Below, piece by piece: positions 43,201 through 52,683 of a stretch of DNA of 64,000 nt (the first letter of the stretch is position 1; each line of letters opens with the position of its first letter). Source of the stretch: Lutispora sp003527145 (GTDB lineage Bacteria > Bacillota > Clostridia > Lutisporales > Lutisporaceae). Both the position numbers and the translations under genes were made by a program. Location: NCBI GenBank assembly GCA_029983695.1, contig JASBZB010000001.1, positions 124,001 to 188,000 of the forward strand. Reading direction: 5' to 3'. Under the pieces are notes generated by a model, which searched no databases, had not been told where the DNA came from, and was given only the letters and a program-made list of their open reading frames with translations.

Positions 43201-43608
43201 ATGATAGATAGAATAAACAAACAGACCGGTTTAATGGAAAGGGCTCTTGATGCATACTGGATCAGAAATGAAGTTATTTCCAGTAATATTGCAAACTTTG
43301 AAACCCCGGGATATAAAAAGTTCAGAGTTAATTTTGAAACCTTGCTTAATGAAGAACGAGAGAAGTTTTCTATTTCTTCCATTGACAAAAATCCAAAATT
43401 TCTTCCTATAGGAAAAGATAGGCCATTGCTAAAAGAGATAACAATAACAAGAGATTATAGCACCTCAATGCGAAAAGACGGAAACAATGTTGACATTGAT
43501 GAAGAAAATGCTGAGCTCACAAAGAATTCTATAAAATACAATGTTGTATCAAACCAACTTGCTAAAGAACTGAGCTTGTTAAAACAAGCGATTAACGGAG
43601 GGAGGTAA
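43201..43608 (+). CDS. flgB: Flagellar basal-body rod protein FlgB
   Basis: Proximal rod subunit, exported by the flagellar type III system. Of 135 residues, the N-terminal motif YWIRNEVISSNIANFETPGYKKF and the C-terminal helix ending in ELSLLKQAINGGR are typical of rod proteins. The ATG at 43201 lies ten bases after AGGAG. It is the first gene of the flagellar operon, with flgC starting 5 nt after its stop. Confidence 0.95.
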   Translation: MIDRINKQTGLMERALDAYWIRNEVISSNIANFETPGYKKFRVNFETLLNEEREKFSISSIDKNPKFLPIGKDRPLLKEITITRDYSTSMRKDGNNVDIDEENAELTKNSIKYNVVSNQLAKELSLLKQAINGGR

Positions 43609-43613
43609 ATAAC

Positions 43614-44057
43614 TTGGGTTTTTTAGACTCAATTAATATTAGTGCTTCAGGATTGACTGCAGAAAGACTTAGAATGGACATTATTTCAAAAAACATTGCT
43701 AACGCTAATACTACAAGAACTTCTAATGGCACTCCATACAGAAGACAACTGGTCATATTTGAAGAAGCCGGCATAGGTCAGCCTTTTAGCAGCTTTTTAA
43801 CAAAAGCTCAGAACAAGTTTGAAAAGTCTGGTGTAAAGGTCAGTTCCATTGTAGAAGATGAATCTGAATTTAAGTTGGTTTACAGCCCAGGCCACCCTGA
43901 TGCAGATGAGAAGGGATACATAAAGATGCCTAACGTAGATGTTATGGTAGAGATGGTAAACATGATCTCCGCTACAAGAGCATATGAAGCAAATGTTACA
44001 TCTATAAATTCTACTAAAAATATGGTGATGAAGGCTCTTGACATAGGGAAGATATAG
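43614..44057 (+). CDS. flgC: Flagellar basal-body rod protein FlgC
   Basis: Rod subunit that assembles with FlgB, FlgF and FlgG. The N-terminus FLDSINISASGLTAERLRMDIISKNIANANT carries the rod signature, and the C-terminus (NVDVMVEMVNMISATRAYEANV) is the conserved coiled-coil helix. 147 residues, TTG start after GGGAGGTAAATAAC. Confidence 0.96.
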   Translation: MGFLDSINISASGLTAERLRMDIISKNIANANTTRTSNGTPYRRQLVIFEEAGIGQPFSSFLTKAQNKFEKSGVKVSSIVEDESEFKLVYSPGHPDADEKGYIKMPNVDVMVEMVNMISATRAYEANVTSINSTKNMVMKALDIGKI

Positions 44058-44072
44058 TAGGAGGAGAAAACA

Positions 44073-44366
44073 TTGAAGATAGACTTTTCAAACATCAATA
44101 ATTTGAGAACACCAGATGCCTTTAATCGGAATAATAAAGAGAATGATATATCTTTTAGCAAGATTTTAGAAGATAATATTGAGAAGGTTAATCAGTTACA
44201 ATTGGAATACCAAAATTTAAATAACCAGTTGGTCACAGGAGAAATAGACAATGTTCATCAGGTTATAGCCGTGTCACAAAAAGCCGAGTTAGCCCTTCAA
44301 TTTACTATACAAATACGCAATAAAATTTTAGACGCATATAACGAAATTATGCGGATGCCTATTTAA
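44073..44366 (+). CDS. fliE: Flagellar hook-basal body complex protein FliE
   Basis: Adaptor joining the MS ring to the rod. 97 residues; the C-terminal half (VNQLQLEYQNLNNQLVTGE...VSQKAELALQFTIQIRNKILDAYNEIMRMPI) is the conserved FliE region. TTG start at 44073, seven bases after GTAGGAGGAG. fliF follows after 19 nt. Confidence 0.95.
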   Translation: MKIDFSNINNLRTPDAFNRNNKENDISFSKILEDNIEKVNQLQLEYQNLNNQLVTGEIDNVHQVIAVSQKAELALQFTIQIRNKILDAYNEIMRMPI

Positions 44367-44385
44367 TTGAGGGGTGATTGGCTAA

Positions 44386-45957
44386 ATGGGTGAAGCAATC
44401 AAGAAAATTCGAGATAACCTGAATGAATTTTGGCAGGGACTTGATAAAGGTCAGAAAATAAGGATCGCAGTCATATCAGCATTATCAGTTATACTTATGG
44501 TAAGTATAGGGGTACTTTCAGCCATACCCAGGTATCAGGTATTGTATCCGAATCTTGATGCTAAGGATGCAGGAGAGATAAGAGAAAAACTTAAAGAAAT
44601 GAAAATACCTGTTAAAATTGACGGAACGACCATACTGGTGCCTAAAGATAAAGTTGATGAGGCTAGGATTACTCTTGCTATGGGTGGTTTGCCTAAAAAT
44701 GATTTCATATTCCCAGAAATATTAAAATCTTCTTTTAATGATACTTCAGAAGATAAAAAACAGAAATATGTTATTTATATGCAAAATCTTATTGCTAATG
44801 GAATTAAATCATTGGATGGTGTTGAGTGGGCGCAAGTAAATATATTTATACCTGAAGATAATGTGTTCGTTTTAGAAAGCAATAGATTGGATTCCAGTGC
44901 CAGTGTCATAGTTAAAATGAAGCCGGGCTTTCAAAGCCTGGATCAAGTTCAGGTGAATGGAATTGTTCAATACATATCAAAAAGCGTTAAAGGTTTAAAG
45001 GAAGATAACATATCCATTATTGATGAAACAGGCAGAGCATTGAAGTCTGAGGGAGAAAGCTTCAACGCTCAGGTAAATACGCAGATGGAAATGCAGGAAG
45101 CCACAAGGCTCAGCATCCAAAATAGCGTAAAGAAATTTCTAGAATCAGTTTTTGGAATAAACAATGTGAATGTGATGACTACTGTAAAGCTGAACTTCAA
45201 TAATGAGGTAGAAAATAAGAAAATATTTGAACCTGTTAATAAAGAGAATAACACGGGAATTGTCAGAAACATGGAAGATATTAAAAAGGAATGGGTTAAC
45301 GGAGGGGCCGGGGGTGTACCGGGTACCGACAGCAATATAGAAATCAATACTTACCCTCAGGTTGATGATTCCAAATCAAACTATAGCGAAGCAAGCAATA
45401 TTGTAAATTATGAAATCAATGAAACTCAAAAACAAATTGTTAAAGAGCAAGGAAACATTGAAACTTTTTCAATATCTGTTTTGATCAATAAAGGCACTCT
45501 TAAGGGCGATTCACTAGCTAATCTTGATGAGCTAAAAAATGAAGTAAAAGATTTGGTAAAGTTTGCGACTCAGGGGCTAAGTATGCAGGTCTCACCTATT
45601 GATGAGAATATACATATTCAGATAATGGATTTTGATACAACATTAAAAGATCAAGTTGAGAACGCTATGATGGAAGAGGCAAAACAAAAGAGAAATCAAA
45701 TGCTTATTATGCTCGGTTCTGCTGTGGCAGCTTTACTCATATTTGCTTCTGCTTTGATTGTTTTGCTAAAAAGACGCAAGGATGCTAAAAGAGAAGAAGA
45801 TATTGGAATCGCTCTTAGCAAAATAGAAGAAGCATCGGAAATCAGCGATATTGAAATAGAGGATAAGAATGAATTAAAGAAAAAAGTTGAGAAATTTGTT
45901 ATGCAGAAGCCAGAACAAGTAGCACAGTTGTTGAAGACCTGGCTAAATGAAGAGTAG
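44386..45957 (+). CDS. fliF: Flagellar MS-ring protein FliF
   Basis: Forms the membrane ring on which rod, switch and export gate assemble. A transmembrane helix lies near residues 25-47 and a second near 443-465. Between them are ring-building modules (YPNLDAKDAGEIREKLKEM near 57; the VNIFIPEDNVF segment near 155). The C-terminal tail (about 490-523) ends in FVMQKPEQVAQLLKTWLNEE, the FliG-binding helix. 523 residues, full length. The ATG follows GAGGGGTG. Confidence 0.96.
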   Translation: MGEAIKKIRDNLNEFWQGLDKGQKIRIAVISALSVILMVSIGVLSAIPRYQVLYPNLDAKDAGEIREKLKEMKIPVKIDGTTILVPKDKVDEARITLAMGGLPKNDFIFPEILKSSFNDTSEDKKQKYVIYMQNLIANGIKSLDGVEWAQVNIFIPEDNVFVLESNRLDSSASVIVKMKPGFQSLDQVQVNGIVQYISKSVKGLKEDNISIIDETGRALKSEGESFNAQVNTQMEMQEATRLSIQNSVKKFLESVFGINNVNVMTTVKLNFNNEVENKKIFEPVNKENNTGIVRNMEDIKKEWVNGGAGGVPGTDSNIEINTYPQVDDSKSNYSEASNIVNYEINETQKQIVKEQGNIETFSISVLINKGTLKGDSLANLDELKNEVKDLVKFATQGLSMQVSPIDENIHIQIMDFDTTLKDQVENAMMEEAKQKRNQMLIMLGSAVAALLIFASALIVLLKRRKDAKREEDIGIALSKIEEASEISDIEIEDKNELKKKVEKFVMQKPEQVAQLLKTWLNEE

Positions 45958-45967
45958 GAGTGATAGC

Positions 45968-46984
45968 ATGAGCAGGACAAGCAAAGGACAATATAATGGT
46001 TTACAAAAAGCCGCTATTTTGCTCATAGCAATAGGTCCGGATAAATCTGCCCAAGTGTTTAAGCATTTAAAAGAAGAAGATATAGAACAGCTGACTCTTG
46101 AAATTGCTAATATGAGAACTGTCGCTCCTGATGATAAAGAGGCTGTTTTAGAAGAGTTTTATCAAATATGCTTAGCTCAGGAATATATATCAGAGGGCGG
46201 AATATCTTATGCAAAAGAAATATTGGAAAGAGCATTGGGAAATCAGAAAGCCTTGGATGTTATAAACAGATTGACTGCTTCTTTGCAGGTAAGGCCTTTT
46301 GATTTTGTAAGAAAGGCAGATCCGGCTCAACTTCTGAATTTTATACAAGGTGAGCACCCGCAGACTATTGCATTGATTTTATCTTATTTAAAACCGCAGC
46401 AAGCATCTGCAATATTATCTGCCCTTCCACAGGAAAAACAAGCCGATGTGACCAGAAGGATTGCTATGATGGATAGAACTTCTCCTGAAATAATAAAAGA
46501 GATAGAAATGGTTTTGGAGAAAAAATTATCTTCTATGATAAGCCAGGATTACACCGTAGCTGGAGGAATACAGTCTGTTGTTGACATACTGAATTCAGTG
46601 GATAGAGGGACAGAAAAGAATATTATGGAAACACTGGAGCTTCAGGATGTAGATTTAGCTGAGCAAATCAAAAAGAGAATGTTTGTATTTGAAGATATCA
46701 TCACCTTGGATAACAGATCAATTCAAAGGGTTATCAGGGAAGTTGAGAATGGAGATTGGGCTCTTGCATTAAAGAGTTCCAGCGAAGAAGTATCGAGGAC
46801 AGTTTTCTCAAATATGTCAAAACGATTGGCAGAGATGATAAAGGAAGACATGGAATTTATGGGCCCTGTTAGGTTGAGAGATGTAGAGGAGGCACAACAA
46901 AAGATTGTAAATATTATCAGAAAGCTTGAGGACACAGGAGAAATTGTAATATCAAGAGGCGGAGGCGATGAAATAATTGTATAG
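45968..46984 (+). CDS. fliG: Flagellar motor switch protein FliG
   Basis: Rotor protein that converts stator force into rotation. N domain (FliF binding), middle armadillo domain with EHPQTIALILSYLKPQQASAIL (near residue 128), and C-terminal torque domain with the charged helix region near 280-305 (LRDVEEAQQKIVN). 338 residues. ATG 45968 is six bases after GTAGGAG; a longer in-frame start overlaps fliF and is rejected. It overlaps fliH by 8 nt. Confidence 0.96.
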   Translation: MSRTSKGQYNGLQKAAILLIAIGPDKSAQVFKHLKEEDIEQLTLEIANMRTVAPDDKEAVLEEFYQICLAQEYISEGGISYAKEILERALGNQKALDVINRLTASLQVRPFDFVRKADPAQLLNFIQGEHPQTIALILSYLKPQQASAILSALPQEKQADVTRRIAMMDRTSPEIIKEIEMVLEKKLSSMISQDYTVAGGIQSVVDILNSVDRGTEKNIMETLELQDVDLAEQIKKRMFVFEDIITLDNRSIQRVIREVENGDWALALKSSSEEVSRTVFSNMSKRLAEMIKEDMEFMGPVRLRDVEEAQQKIVNIIRKLEDTGEIVISRGGGDEIIV

Positions 46985-47723
46985 GATATACAAATCTGAA
47001 AAAGTCAGCATCGGCACGCCAAAGCCGCTGGTAAACAAGAGTGATGATATATATATCAACCCTATTAAGGAAAATATGATTACCAATGATACAAATCCAA
47101 GTGATGAGTACGATAATATTATAAGGAACGCCCGGCAAATGTACGCAAGCATAATTGAAGATGCAAATAACGAAGCAAAAAAAATTGTTGAACAAGGCTA
47201 TGCTGAGATAGAAGAACTTAAAAAAGAAGCATTAGAAGACGCATACAGGCAAGGTTTTGATAAAGGCTATAAAGAAGCGAAAGAGGAAACTCAGGCTGTT
47301 ATTGAAGAAGCAAAAATTATAAGGGATTATCTTGATGAGAGAAAAGGCTATATATATAGAGAAGCAGAGCAAGAAGTCGTTCAAATAATATTGGACTTAT
47401 CAAGAAAGATAATTGGCGATGAAATACAGCAAAATAAGGATTTGATCATATCTCAAATTAGGCTGGCATTAGAAAAATGCACATATAAAAACAAGGCCAC
47501 AATCAAGGTAAGCAGTGAAGATTACCCAAATGTACTTGTAAATAAAGGCGTTATTGAATCATTAGTTGAGGGTGTTTCAGAGGTAGAAATTATTGAAGAT
47601 AAGTTTTTAAAGAAAGGTGATTGCTTAGTAGATACGCCGTCTGGAGAAGTTAATTCCAGCATAGATCTACAGCTTGAACAATTAAAAAAAGCCTTTGAAT
47701 TTGCGCTGAGGAATGAGTGGTAG
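46977..47723 (+). CDS. fliH: Flagellar assembly protein FliH
   Basis: Negative regulator and stalk of the export ATPase FliI. 248 residues: a variable N-terminus, a long charged coiled coil (about residues 50-125) and a C-terminal FliH/HrpE-like domain. TTG 46977 lies inside the last codons of fliG, after GCGGAGG. The end of the gene overlaps the fliI start. Identity rests on position and coiled-coil/C-domain architecture more than on motifs. Confidence 0.88.
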   Translation: MYRIYKSEKVSIGTPKPLVNKSDDIYINPIKENMITNDTNPSDEYDNIIRNARQMYASIIEDANNEAKKIVEQGYAEIEELKKEALEDAYRQGFDKGYKEAKEETQAVIEEAKIIRDYLDERKGYIYREAEQEVVQIILDLSRKIIGDEIQQNKDLIISQIRLALEKCTYKNKATIKVSSEDYPNVLVNKGVIESLVEGVSEVEIIEDKFLKKGDCLVDTPSGEVNSSIDLQLEQLKKAFEFALRNEW

Positions 47724-49039
47724 ATTTGACCAAGCTTGATTTATCAAAATACAAAAAAATTATTGAAACAAAAGACTTTGTAAGATATAGCGGAAGAGTA
47801 TCCCAGGTCATAGGACTTACCATTGAGTCAATAGGACCTGCCGTAAATTTAAATGAACTTTGTGAAATAATCAATATAAAAGATAACTGCCCTGTTTTGG
47901 CGGAGGTTGTAGGTTTTAAAGGAAATATTGTAAGTTTGATGCCTTTGGGATCCTTAGATGGAATAGGACCCGGAAGCCAGGTTGTAGCAACAGGGAAAAG
48001 CATGCATGTTCCTGTCGGCAATGGTTTATTAGGACGGGTTCTTGATGGATTAGGGCAACCCATAGATGGGAAAGGCACTATTGGAACCAGTACATTATAC
48101 CCCATATACAATGATCCGCCGGATCCCCTGCAAAGGAAAATGATTAAAACTCCTTTGGCTTCCGGTATAAAAGCAATAGATGGATTATTAACTATTGGAA
48201 GAGGGCAAAGGGTAGGGATATTTGCCGGAAGCGGTGTAGGAAAAAGCACTCTCATTGGTATGCTTGCAAGAAATACGACTGCCGACATTAATGTCATTTG
48301 CTTGATCGGTGAAAGGGGCAGAGAAGTCAATGAATTCATTGAAAACGATCTGCAAAAAGACGGACTGCAAAGATCCGTAGTTGTTGTTGCTACTTCCGAT
48401 CAGCCTGCCTTAATAAGATTGAAAGCAGCCTATGTTGCAACTACTATAGCTGAATATTTCAGAAATCAAGGCAAAGATGTTATGCTTATGATGGACTCCT
48501 TGACAAGGTTTGCTATGGCTCAAAGGGAAGTCGGTCTATCTATAGGAGAACCTCCCGTATCCAGGGGCTTTACTCCATCTGTATTTTCAGTGCTTCCTAA
48601 GCTTTTGGAGAGGACAGGAACTTCAAGTAAAGGCTCGATTACGGCTTTTTATAGCGTATTAGTTGACGGAGATGACATGAATGAACCAATAACAGACACA
48701 GTACGCGGAATATTAGATGGGCATATTGTGCTGTCCAGGGCTCTTGCAAGTAAAAATCATTATCCTTCTATTGATGTATTAGGAAGCATCAGCAGATTGA
48801 TGCCAAATATAATATCAGATCGCCATAAAGAATTAGCAAGTGAAATTAAAAGGATACTATCTATATATAAAGATTCGGAAGACTTAATAAATATAGGGGC
48901 ATATCAGAGGGGGAGCAATAAAAAAATTGATCACGCCATAGAAAAAATTGATGGTATAAACCAGTTCTTGACTCAGCCTACACAAGAAAATGTAGGATTT
49001 GAAACTTCTATTGATATGTTGGAGAGTATTATATGTTAG
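47717..49039 (+). CDS. fliI: Flagellum-specific export ATPase FliI
   Basis: F1-beta-like hexameric ATPase that energises flagellar protein export. Walker A is FAGSGVGKSTLIGML near residue 171, Walker B is VMLMMDSLTRFAMAQREV near 258, and the SIGEPPVSRGFTPSVF segment near 275 is typical. 440 residues, full length. GTG 47717 (overlapping fliH by 7 nt) follows GAGGAA; TTG 47726 is an alternative. Confidence 0.97.
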   Translation: MVDLTKLDLSKYKKIIETKDFVRYSGRVSQVIGLTIESIGPAVNLNELCEIINIKDNCPVLAEVVGFKGNIVSLMPLGSLDGIGPGSQVVATGKSMHVPVGNGLLGRVLDGLGQPIDGKGTIGTSTLYPIYNDPPDPLQRKMIKTPLASGIKAIDGLLTIGRGQRVGIFAGSGVGKSTLIGMLARNTTADINVICLIGERGREVNEFIENDLQKDGLQRSVVVVATSDQPALIRLKAAYVATTIAEYFRNQGKDVMLMMDSLTRFAMAQREVGLSIGEPPVSRGFTPSVFSVLPKLLERTGTSSKGSITAFYSVLVDGDDMNEPITDTVRGILDGHIVLSRALASKNHYPSIDVLGSISRLMPNIISDRHKELASEIKRILSIYKDSEDLINIGAYQRGSNKKIDHAIEKIDGINQFLTQPTQENVGFETSIDMLESIIC

Positions 49040-49054
49040 GTGATGATATAGTCT

Positions 49055-49489
49055 ATGTATAAATTTAAGTTTCAGAAGGTTTTGGAGTATCGTAAAAGTA
49101 TAGAAGATCAAAAGAAAAATACATTGAGTCTTTATAATAAGAGATATTTAAATGCCAAAGAAGATCTAGACAACTTAAATCACAGCTTGCAGTACAGCAA
49201 TGATATGCTGGAGCAGCATGTAAACAGCGGTGTAAGCATTAATGAATTGAGAAGCATGCATGAGGAACAGAAATATTATAGAGAAGGCATAAGGAATAAA
49301 ACAAAAGTGCTCATCAAAGCAGAGGAAGATATAAAACAAGGCAGATACGAATTGATGAAAGCTATGCAGAATAAGAAGACTATGGAGAGATTAAAAGAAA
49401 TATATTACGATGAGTATCAATACGATGAGCAGCGTAAATTTGAAAAGCATATAGAAGAAATCATATCCTTTAAAGAATGTGATAAATAA
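49055..49489 (+). CDS. fliJ: Flagellar export chaperone FliJ
   Basis: Coiled-coil central stalk of the export ATPase. 144 residues, almost entirely helical and charged; the N-terminus MYKFKFQKVLEYRKSIEDQKKN is characteristic of FliJ. Located between fliI and ylxF as expected. The ATG follows AGGTGATGATATAGTCT. Confidence 0.92.
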   Translation: MYKFKFQKVLEYRKSIEDQKKNTLSLYNKRYLNAKEDLDNLNHSLQYSNDMLEQHVNSGVSINELRSMHEEQKYYREGIRNKTKVLIKAEEDIKQGRYELMKAMQNKKTMERLKEIYYDEYQYDEQRKFEKHIEEIISFKECDK

Positions 49490-49502
49490 CGGAGGTAAGG
49501 AA

Positions 49503-50132
49503 ATGCAGCAGGCTGAGACAAAAAAGAATCTGAAGAGTACAAGCAAAAATTCGAGGCTGCAAAACTTCTTTCTTATATTAATAATAATTTTTCTGACTGC
49601 GGTAATCGTTATCGGAGGGATATTATTTTTTGATATCGGGGGCGCAAAACCCATGTTATTGAGGAAGCTTTCGGCATTGCCTTTGCTTGGAAATGTAATA
49701 AAGCCCATTGCTGAAAATAAAACTCCGCAAGAGATTGAGTTGGAGCTATTGGAGGCCAAGAAAAATGATATAGATATCAGGGTTAAACAGCTCGATGAGA
49801 AGGGAAAAGCCCTTGAAGAAAGAGAAAAAGCCATAGAAACCAAAGAAGAGCTGCTGGCTGAAAAAGAAGCTCAATTAAATGATAGACTGGATAAATTAAA
49901 TACCAGTTTGAGCAGCATCATGGAACAGGTTGAATATTTAGAAAAAATGGAATCATCAAAGGCTATGCAGATATTATCCAACATGGAGAGCAGAAGTAAA
50001 GTAGTCCAGATACTAAGAAATATGAAGAAAGAAAAGAGCAGCTCTATATTGATGCTGATGGACCCTCTGCAAGCGGCTCAAATATTAGAAGAAATAGCTA
50101 AACCCGAGACCTCTGACATATTGAATGATTGA
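49503..50132 (+). CDS. ylxF: YlxF / MotE-like MgtE-N-domain flagellar protein
   Basis: 209-residue membrane-anchored protein. There is one transmembrane segment (about residues 22-45), then a charged coiled coil (about 75-140) and a C-terminal MgtE intracellular-N-like domain (residues about 155-205, MQILSNMESRSKVVQILRNM). It corresponds to YlxF of Bacillus and resembles the stator chaperone MotE; its precise role here is unproven. ATG 49503 follows CGGAGG. The longer in-frame start overlaps fliJ and is rejected. Confidence 0.85.
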   Translation: MQQAETKKNLKSTSKNSRLQNFFLILIIIFLTAVIVIGGILFFDIGGAKPMLLRKLSALPLLGNVIKPIAENKTPQEIELELLEAKKNDIDIRVKQLDEKGKALEEREKAIETKEELLAEKEAQLNDRLDKLNTSLSSIMEQVEYLEKMESSKAMQILSNMESRSKVVQILRNMKKEKSSSILMLMDPLQAAQILEEIAKPETSDILND

Positions 50133-50161
50133 TTTATATAATGCGAAAGGAGGTGATAATA

Positions 50162-51574
50162 TTGAATTACGTGGAATTGATGAGTTTTACTAAGGGCGGG
50201 CTCAATGGTTTTAAAGCAGATTTAAAGCCTAATTCAACCTCTGGCAGCTCTGGCTACGGTCGAATCATGGAGAAAGCCATCATGCGGAGAGAGAATAAAG
50301 AAGTGCTTAAAGACATGGATAAACCTAAAAGCCAGCTTGATTTCAAATCAATGAGCAAAGAAACTGTGGTGAACCAGCGGACGGTCGATGAGGAAGGCAT
50401 CAAGCCTGAAAACTTGAAAGATGCAGTACCGTTAGAAAGCTTGCTGGAAGATGGAAATGAGGATGTAGAAAAAAGTGAAGCAGAATCTCTATTAGCAATG
50501 CTTTCAGGGATGTTAAACCTTAGTACGCAGGATATAGAAAATATTGGACATATTCTGAGAGATTCATTAAGCGGTGCTGAAAGCGGTAAAACCTTTAAGG
50601 CTTCAGCGATAGACGACATTCGTAATCTTCTTCAAGAAAATACTATGCTGAGCAAAGACGAAATAGAAAATGCAATTGGACAGCTGGAAATCGGGAAGCA
50701 TAAGTTTATTGCAGCCCAAAATGCGATGGAAGAATCAGACCCGGACAAGCCCCAATTAAAAAAGATTGATGGATTGACCGAGGGCAAAGAGATACATAAG
50801 TTAACATCGACTGATTCGCCAGTCCGGGCTTCTAAAGTTCCGGCATCTGCAAAAGCAGAAGCAAAAGAGCCCTTGCTGGCTACCGAGGTGACGGATAATG
50901 GCGGTGCAAGTGATAAAGTTGATAATCATGAGCAAAAAGATAGGAGTAGCCATGAGGAGCCAAAAATTATTGCGGACCGAGTGATAAAAAGGCCTGAATT
51001 TGTAGAAATACTCAGTTCGAAAAACAAAACAAATGCAGCTTTGGGTATTGAATATATTGGGGCTGATGAGAAAAATCATAAGATCGCAGATGATATAAAG
51101 CCTGCTGCGAAGAACCTTGAATATCTGGGAAGGCCGCAAAGCATAAGTAAAGAAGAGCTCTTAAGTCAAATTGCTGAAAAATATAAAGTGGTTCATACTC
51201 AAGATGCATCAGAAATAAGAATCCAATTGAAGCCTGATTCCTTAGGAAAGCTGACCATCCGTTTAATAATGGAAAAAGGAGAAATGACAGCAAAGTTTAT
51301 TGCAGACAATCACAGTGTAAAGGAAGTTATTGAGTCTAATTTCTCTGAACTGAGGGATGCTCTGAGTCAAAAAGGCATCAATATTCAAAACCTCAGTGTA
51401 TCAGTAGGACAGCAGGGTAAATGGCAGTATGAAAATCAGAATTTTAAAGCATGGAAAAATAATATAAAAAGAAGCCAATACATTGAAAGCAGTGACTTGG
51501 AGGCGGCAGCAAGCGTTTTAGACTATGACAATCCTTATAACGTAAGCGACGGACTTGTAGATATAAAGGTTTAG
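50162..51574 (+). CDS. fliK: Flagellar hook-length control protein FliK
   Basis: Secreted ruler that triggers the export switch of FlhB when the hook is long enough. 470 residues: a low-complexity, hydrophilic N-terminal two-thirds and the conserved Flg_hook domain near residues 345-425 (IRIQLKPDSLGKLTIRLIME...SELRDALSQKGINIQNLSVSVG). I place the start at TTG 50162, seven bases after AAAGGAGGT; an upstream in-frame ATG would overlap ylxF. It lies directly before flgD. Confidence 0.92.
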   Translation: MNYVELMSFTKGGLNGFKADLKPNSTSGSSGYGRIMEKAIMRRENKEVLKDMDKPKSQLDFKSMSKETVVNQRTVDEEGIKPENLKDAVPLESLLEDGNEDVEKSEAESLLAMLSGMLNLSTQDIENIGHILRDSLSGAESGKTFKASAIDDIRNLLQENTMLSKDEIENAIGQLEIGKHKFIAAQNAMEESDPDKPQLKKIDGLTEGKEIHKLTSTDSPVRASKVPASAKAEAKEPLLATEVTDNGGASDKVDNHEQKDRSSHEEPKIIADRVIKRPEFVEILSSKNKTNAALGIEYIGADEKNHKIADDIKPAAKNLEYLGRPQSISKEELLSQIAEKYKVVHTQDASEIRIQLKPDSLGKLTIRLIMEKGEMTAKFIADNHSVKEVIESNFSELRDALSQKGINIQNLSVSVGQQGKWQYENQNFKAWKNNIKRSQYIESSDLEAAASVLDYDNPYNVSDGLVDIKV

Positions 51575-51586
51575 GAGGTGGAACAA

Positions 51587-52189
51587 ATGGGAGTAAACGG
51601 TGTAACCAATATAGCGGGGACAGCTAATAGCAAAGTAAAAGAATTTAATGATTCATTGAATAAAGATGCCTTCTTAAATTTGCTGGTTACCCAGCTGAGA
51701 TACCAAAACCCGTTGGAGCCGATGGATGATAAGGAATTTATATCACAAATGGCCCAATTTTCAAGCCTTGAGCAGGCTCAGAACACAAACAAAATTACAA
51801 AATTAAATTCAGCCTATAATATGGTTGGAAAAATTATTACTGCAACTATAAGTGATGAGACGGGAAATTTGAAAGATATTGCGGGGATTGTTGATAGCGT
51901 GAGAGTCAAGGGCAACGAGGCTTATTTGGTAGTAGATTCAAAAGAAGTTCCTTATGAATCTGTCAATGAGGTCACAGATGTCATTACCTCTGTCGAACAA
52001 AATCAGCTGATGCTCCAAAATATTCGCTTTAGTATGGCTTATAGCATGCTTGGAAAAAATATTAAAGCCAAGCAGGACAAAGTTGAAATTGAAGGCAAAG
52101 TAGAAGGCCTAAAGAGCGTAAACGGAAGCATTAAACTGATCGTCGGCGAATATGAGCTATCTTTGGAAGAAATATATGAGGTCAGATAA
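51587..52189 (+). CDS. flgD: Flagellar hook assembly (capping) protein FlgD
   Basis: Caps the growing hook. The 200-residue protein carries the conserved N-terminal block DAFLNLLVTQLRYQNPLEPMDDKEFISQMAQFSSLEQ (about residues 25-61) and a beta-rich C-terminus. ATG 51587 follows AGGAGGTG; the in-frame GTG at 51578 lies inside that site. Confidence 0.95.
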   Translation: MGVNGVTNIAGTANSKVKEFNDSLNKDAFLNLLVTQLRYQNPLEPMDDKEFISQMAQFSSLEQAQNTNKITKLNSAYNMVGKIITATISDETGNLKDIAGIVDSVRVKGNEAYLVVDSKEVPYESVNEVTDVITSVEQNQLMLQNIRFSMAYSMLGKNIKAKQDKVEIEGKVEGLKSVNGSIKLIVGEYELSLEEIYEVR

Positions 52190-52209
52190 AAACCTGCTGA
52201 GGTGATACT

Positions 52210-52602
52210 ATGAACGATTTTAAGGTAAATATAAACCAGAATATTATAGCCATTCCAAAGGCCAATAGGATCAATATTCTGGACAAGCCAAGGGCTCACG
52301 GAAACAGCAGCTTTGAAACAATACTTGAAGGACAGATCAAGCAACAAGAACGTATTAAATTTTCAAAACATGCTCAGGAGAGATTGATTGCACGAAATGT
52401 GGAATTAACTGAGGAAGACATAGCAAATATAGATAAGGCAGTAGAGAAAGCTGCAAGAAAAGGTATAAAGGATACCTTGATACTCCTTGGCAATACCGCA
52501 TTGATAGCCAATGTGCGGAGCAAGACAATAATAACGGCAGCAACTGAGGATACTTTAAAGGATAACATATTTACCAATATTGATGGAGCTATAATCATAT
52601 AA
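52210..52602 (+). CDS. Flagellar operon protein, TIGR02530 family
   Basis: Conserved small protein between flgD and flgE in many Firmicute flagellar operons. 130 residues; the core IKFSKHAQERLIARNVELTEEDIANIDKAVEKAARKG (about 56-92) is the family hallmark. The biochemical role is unknown; position suggests hook assembly or regulation. The ATG follows TGAGGTGA. An 81-nt gap precedes flgE. Confidence 0.88.
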   Translation: MNDFKVNINQNIIAIPKANRINILDKPRAHGNSSFETILEGQIKQQERIKFSKHAQERLIARNVELTEEDIANIDKAVEKAARKGIKDTLILLGNTALIANVRSKTIITAATEDTLKDNIFTNIDGAIII

Positions 52603-52683
52603 GCCGGACCTTTTAAAGGAGGCTTATCCCTTCTGAATGACAGATGAAGGGGAAGAAAGCATAAATAGGAGGTCGATTATACT

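Noticed and set aside
47650..48339. 229-codon open frame on the - strand opposite fliI
   Set aside because: Antisense shadow of the conserved FliI ATPase domain; proline-rich and without domain motifs or a ribosome-binding site.
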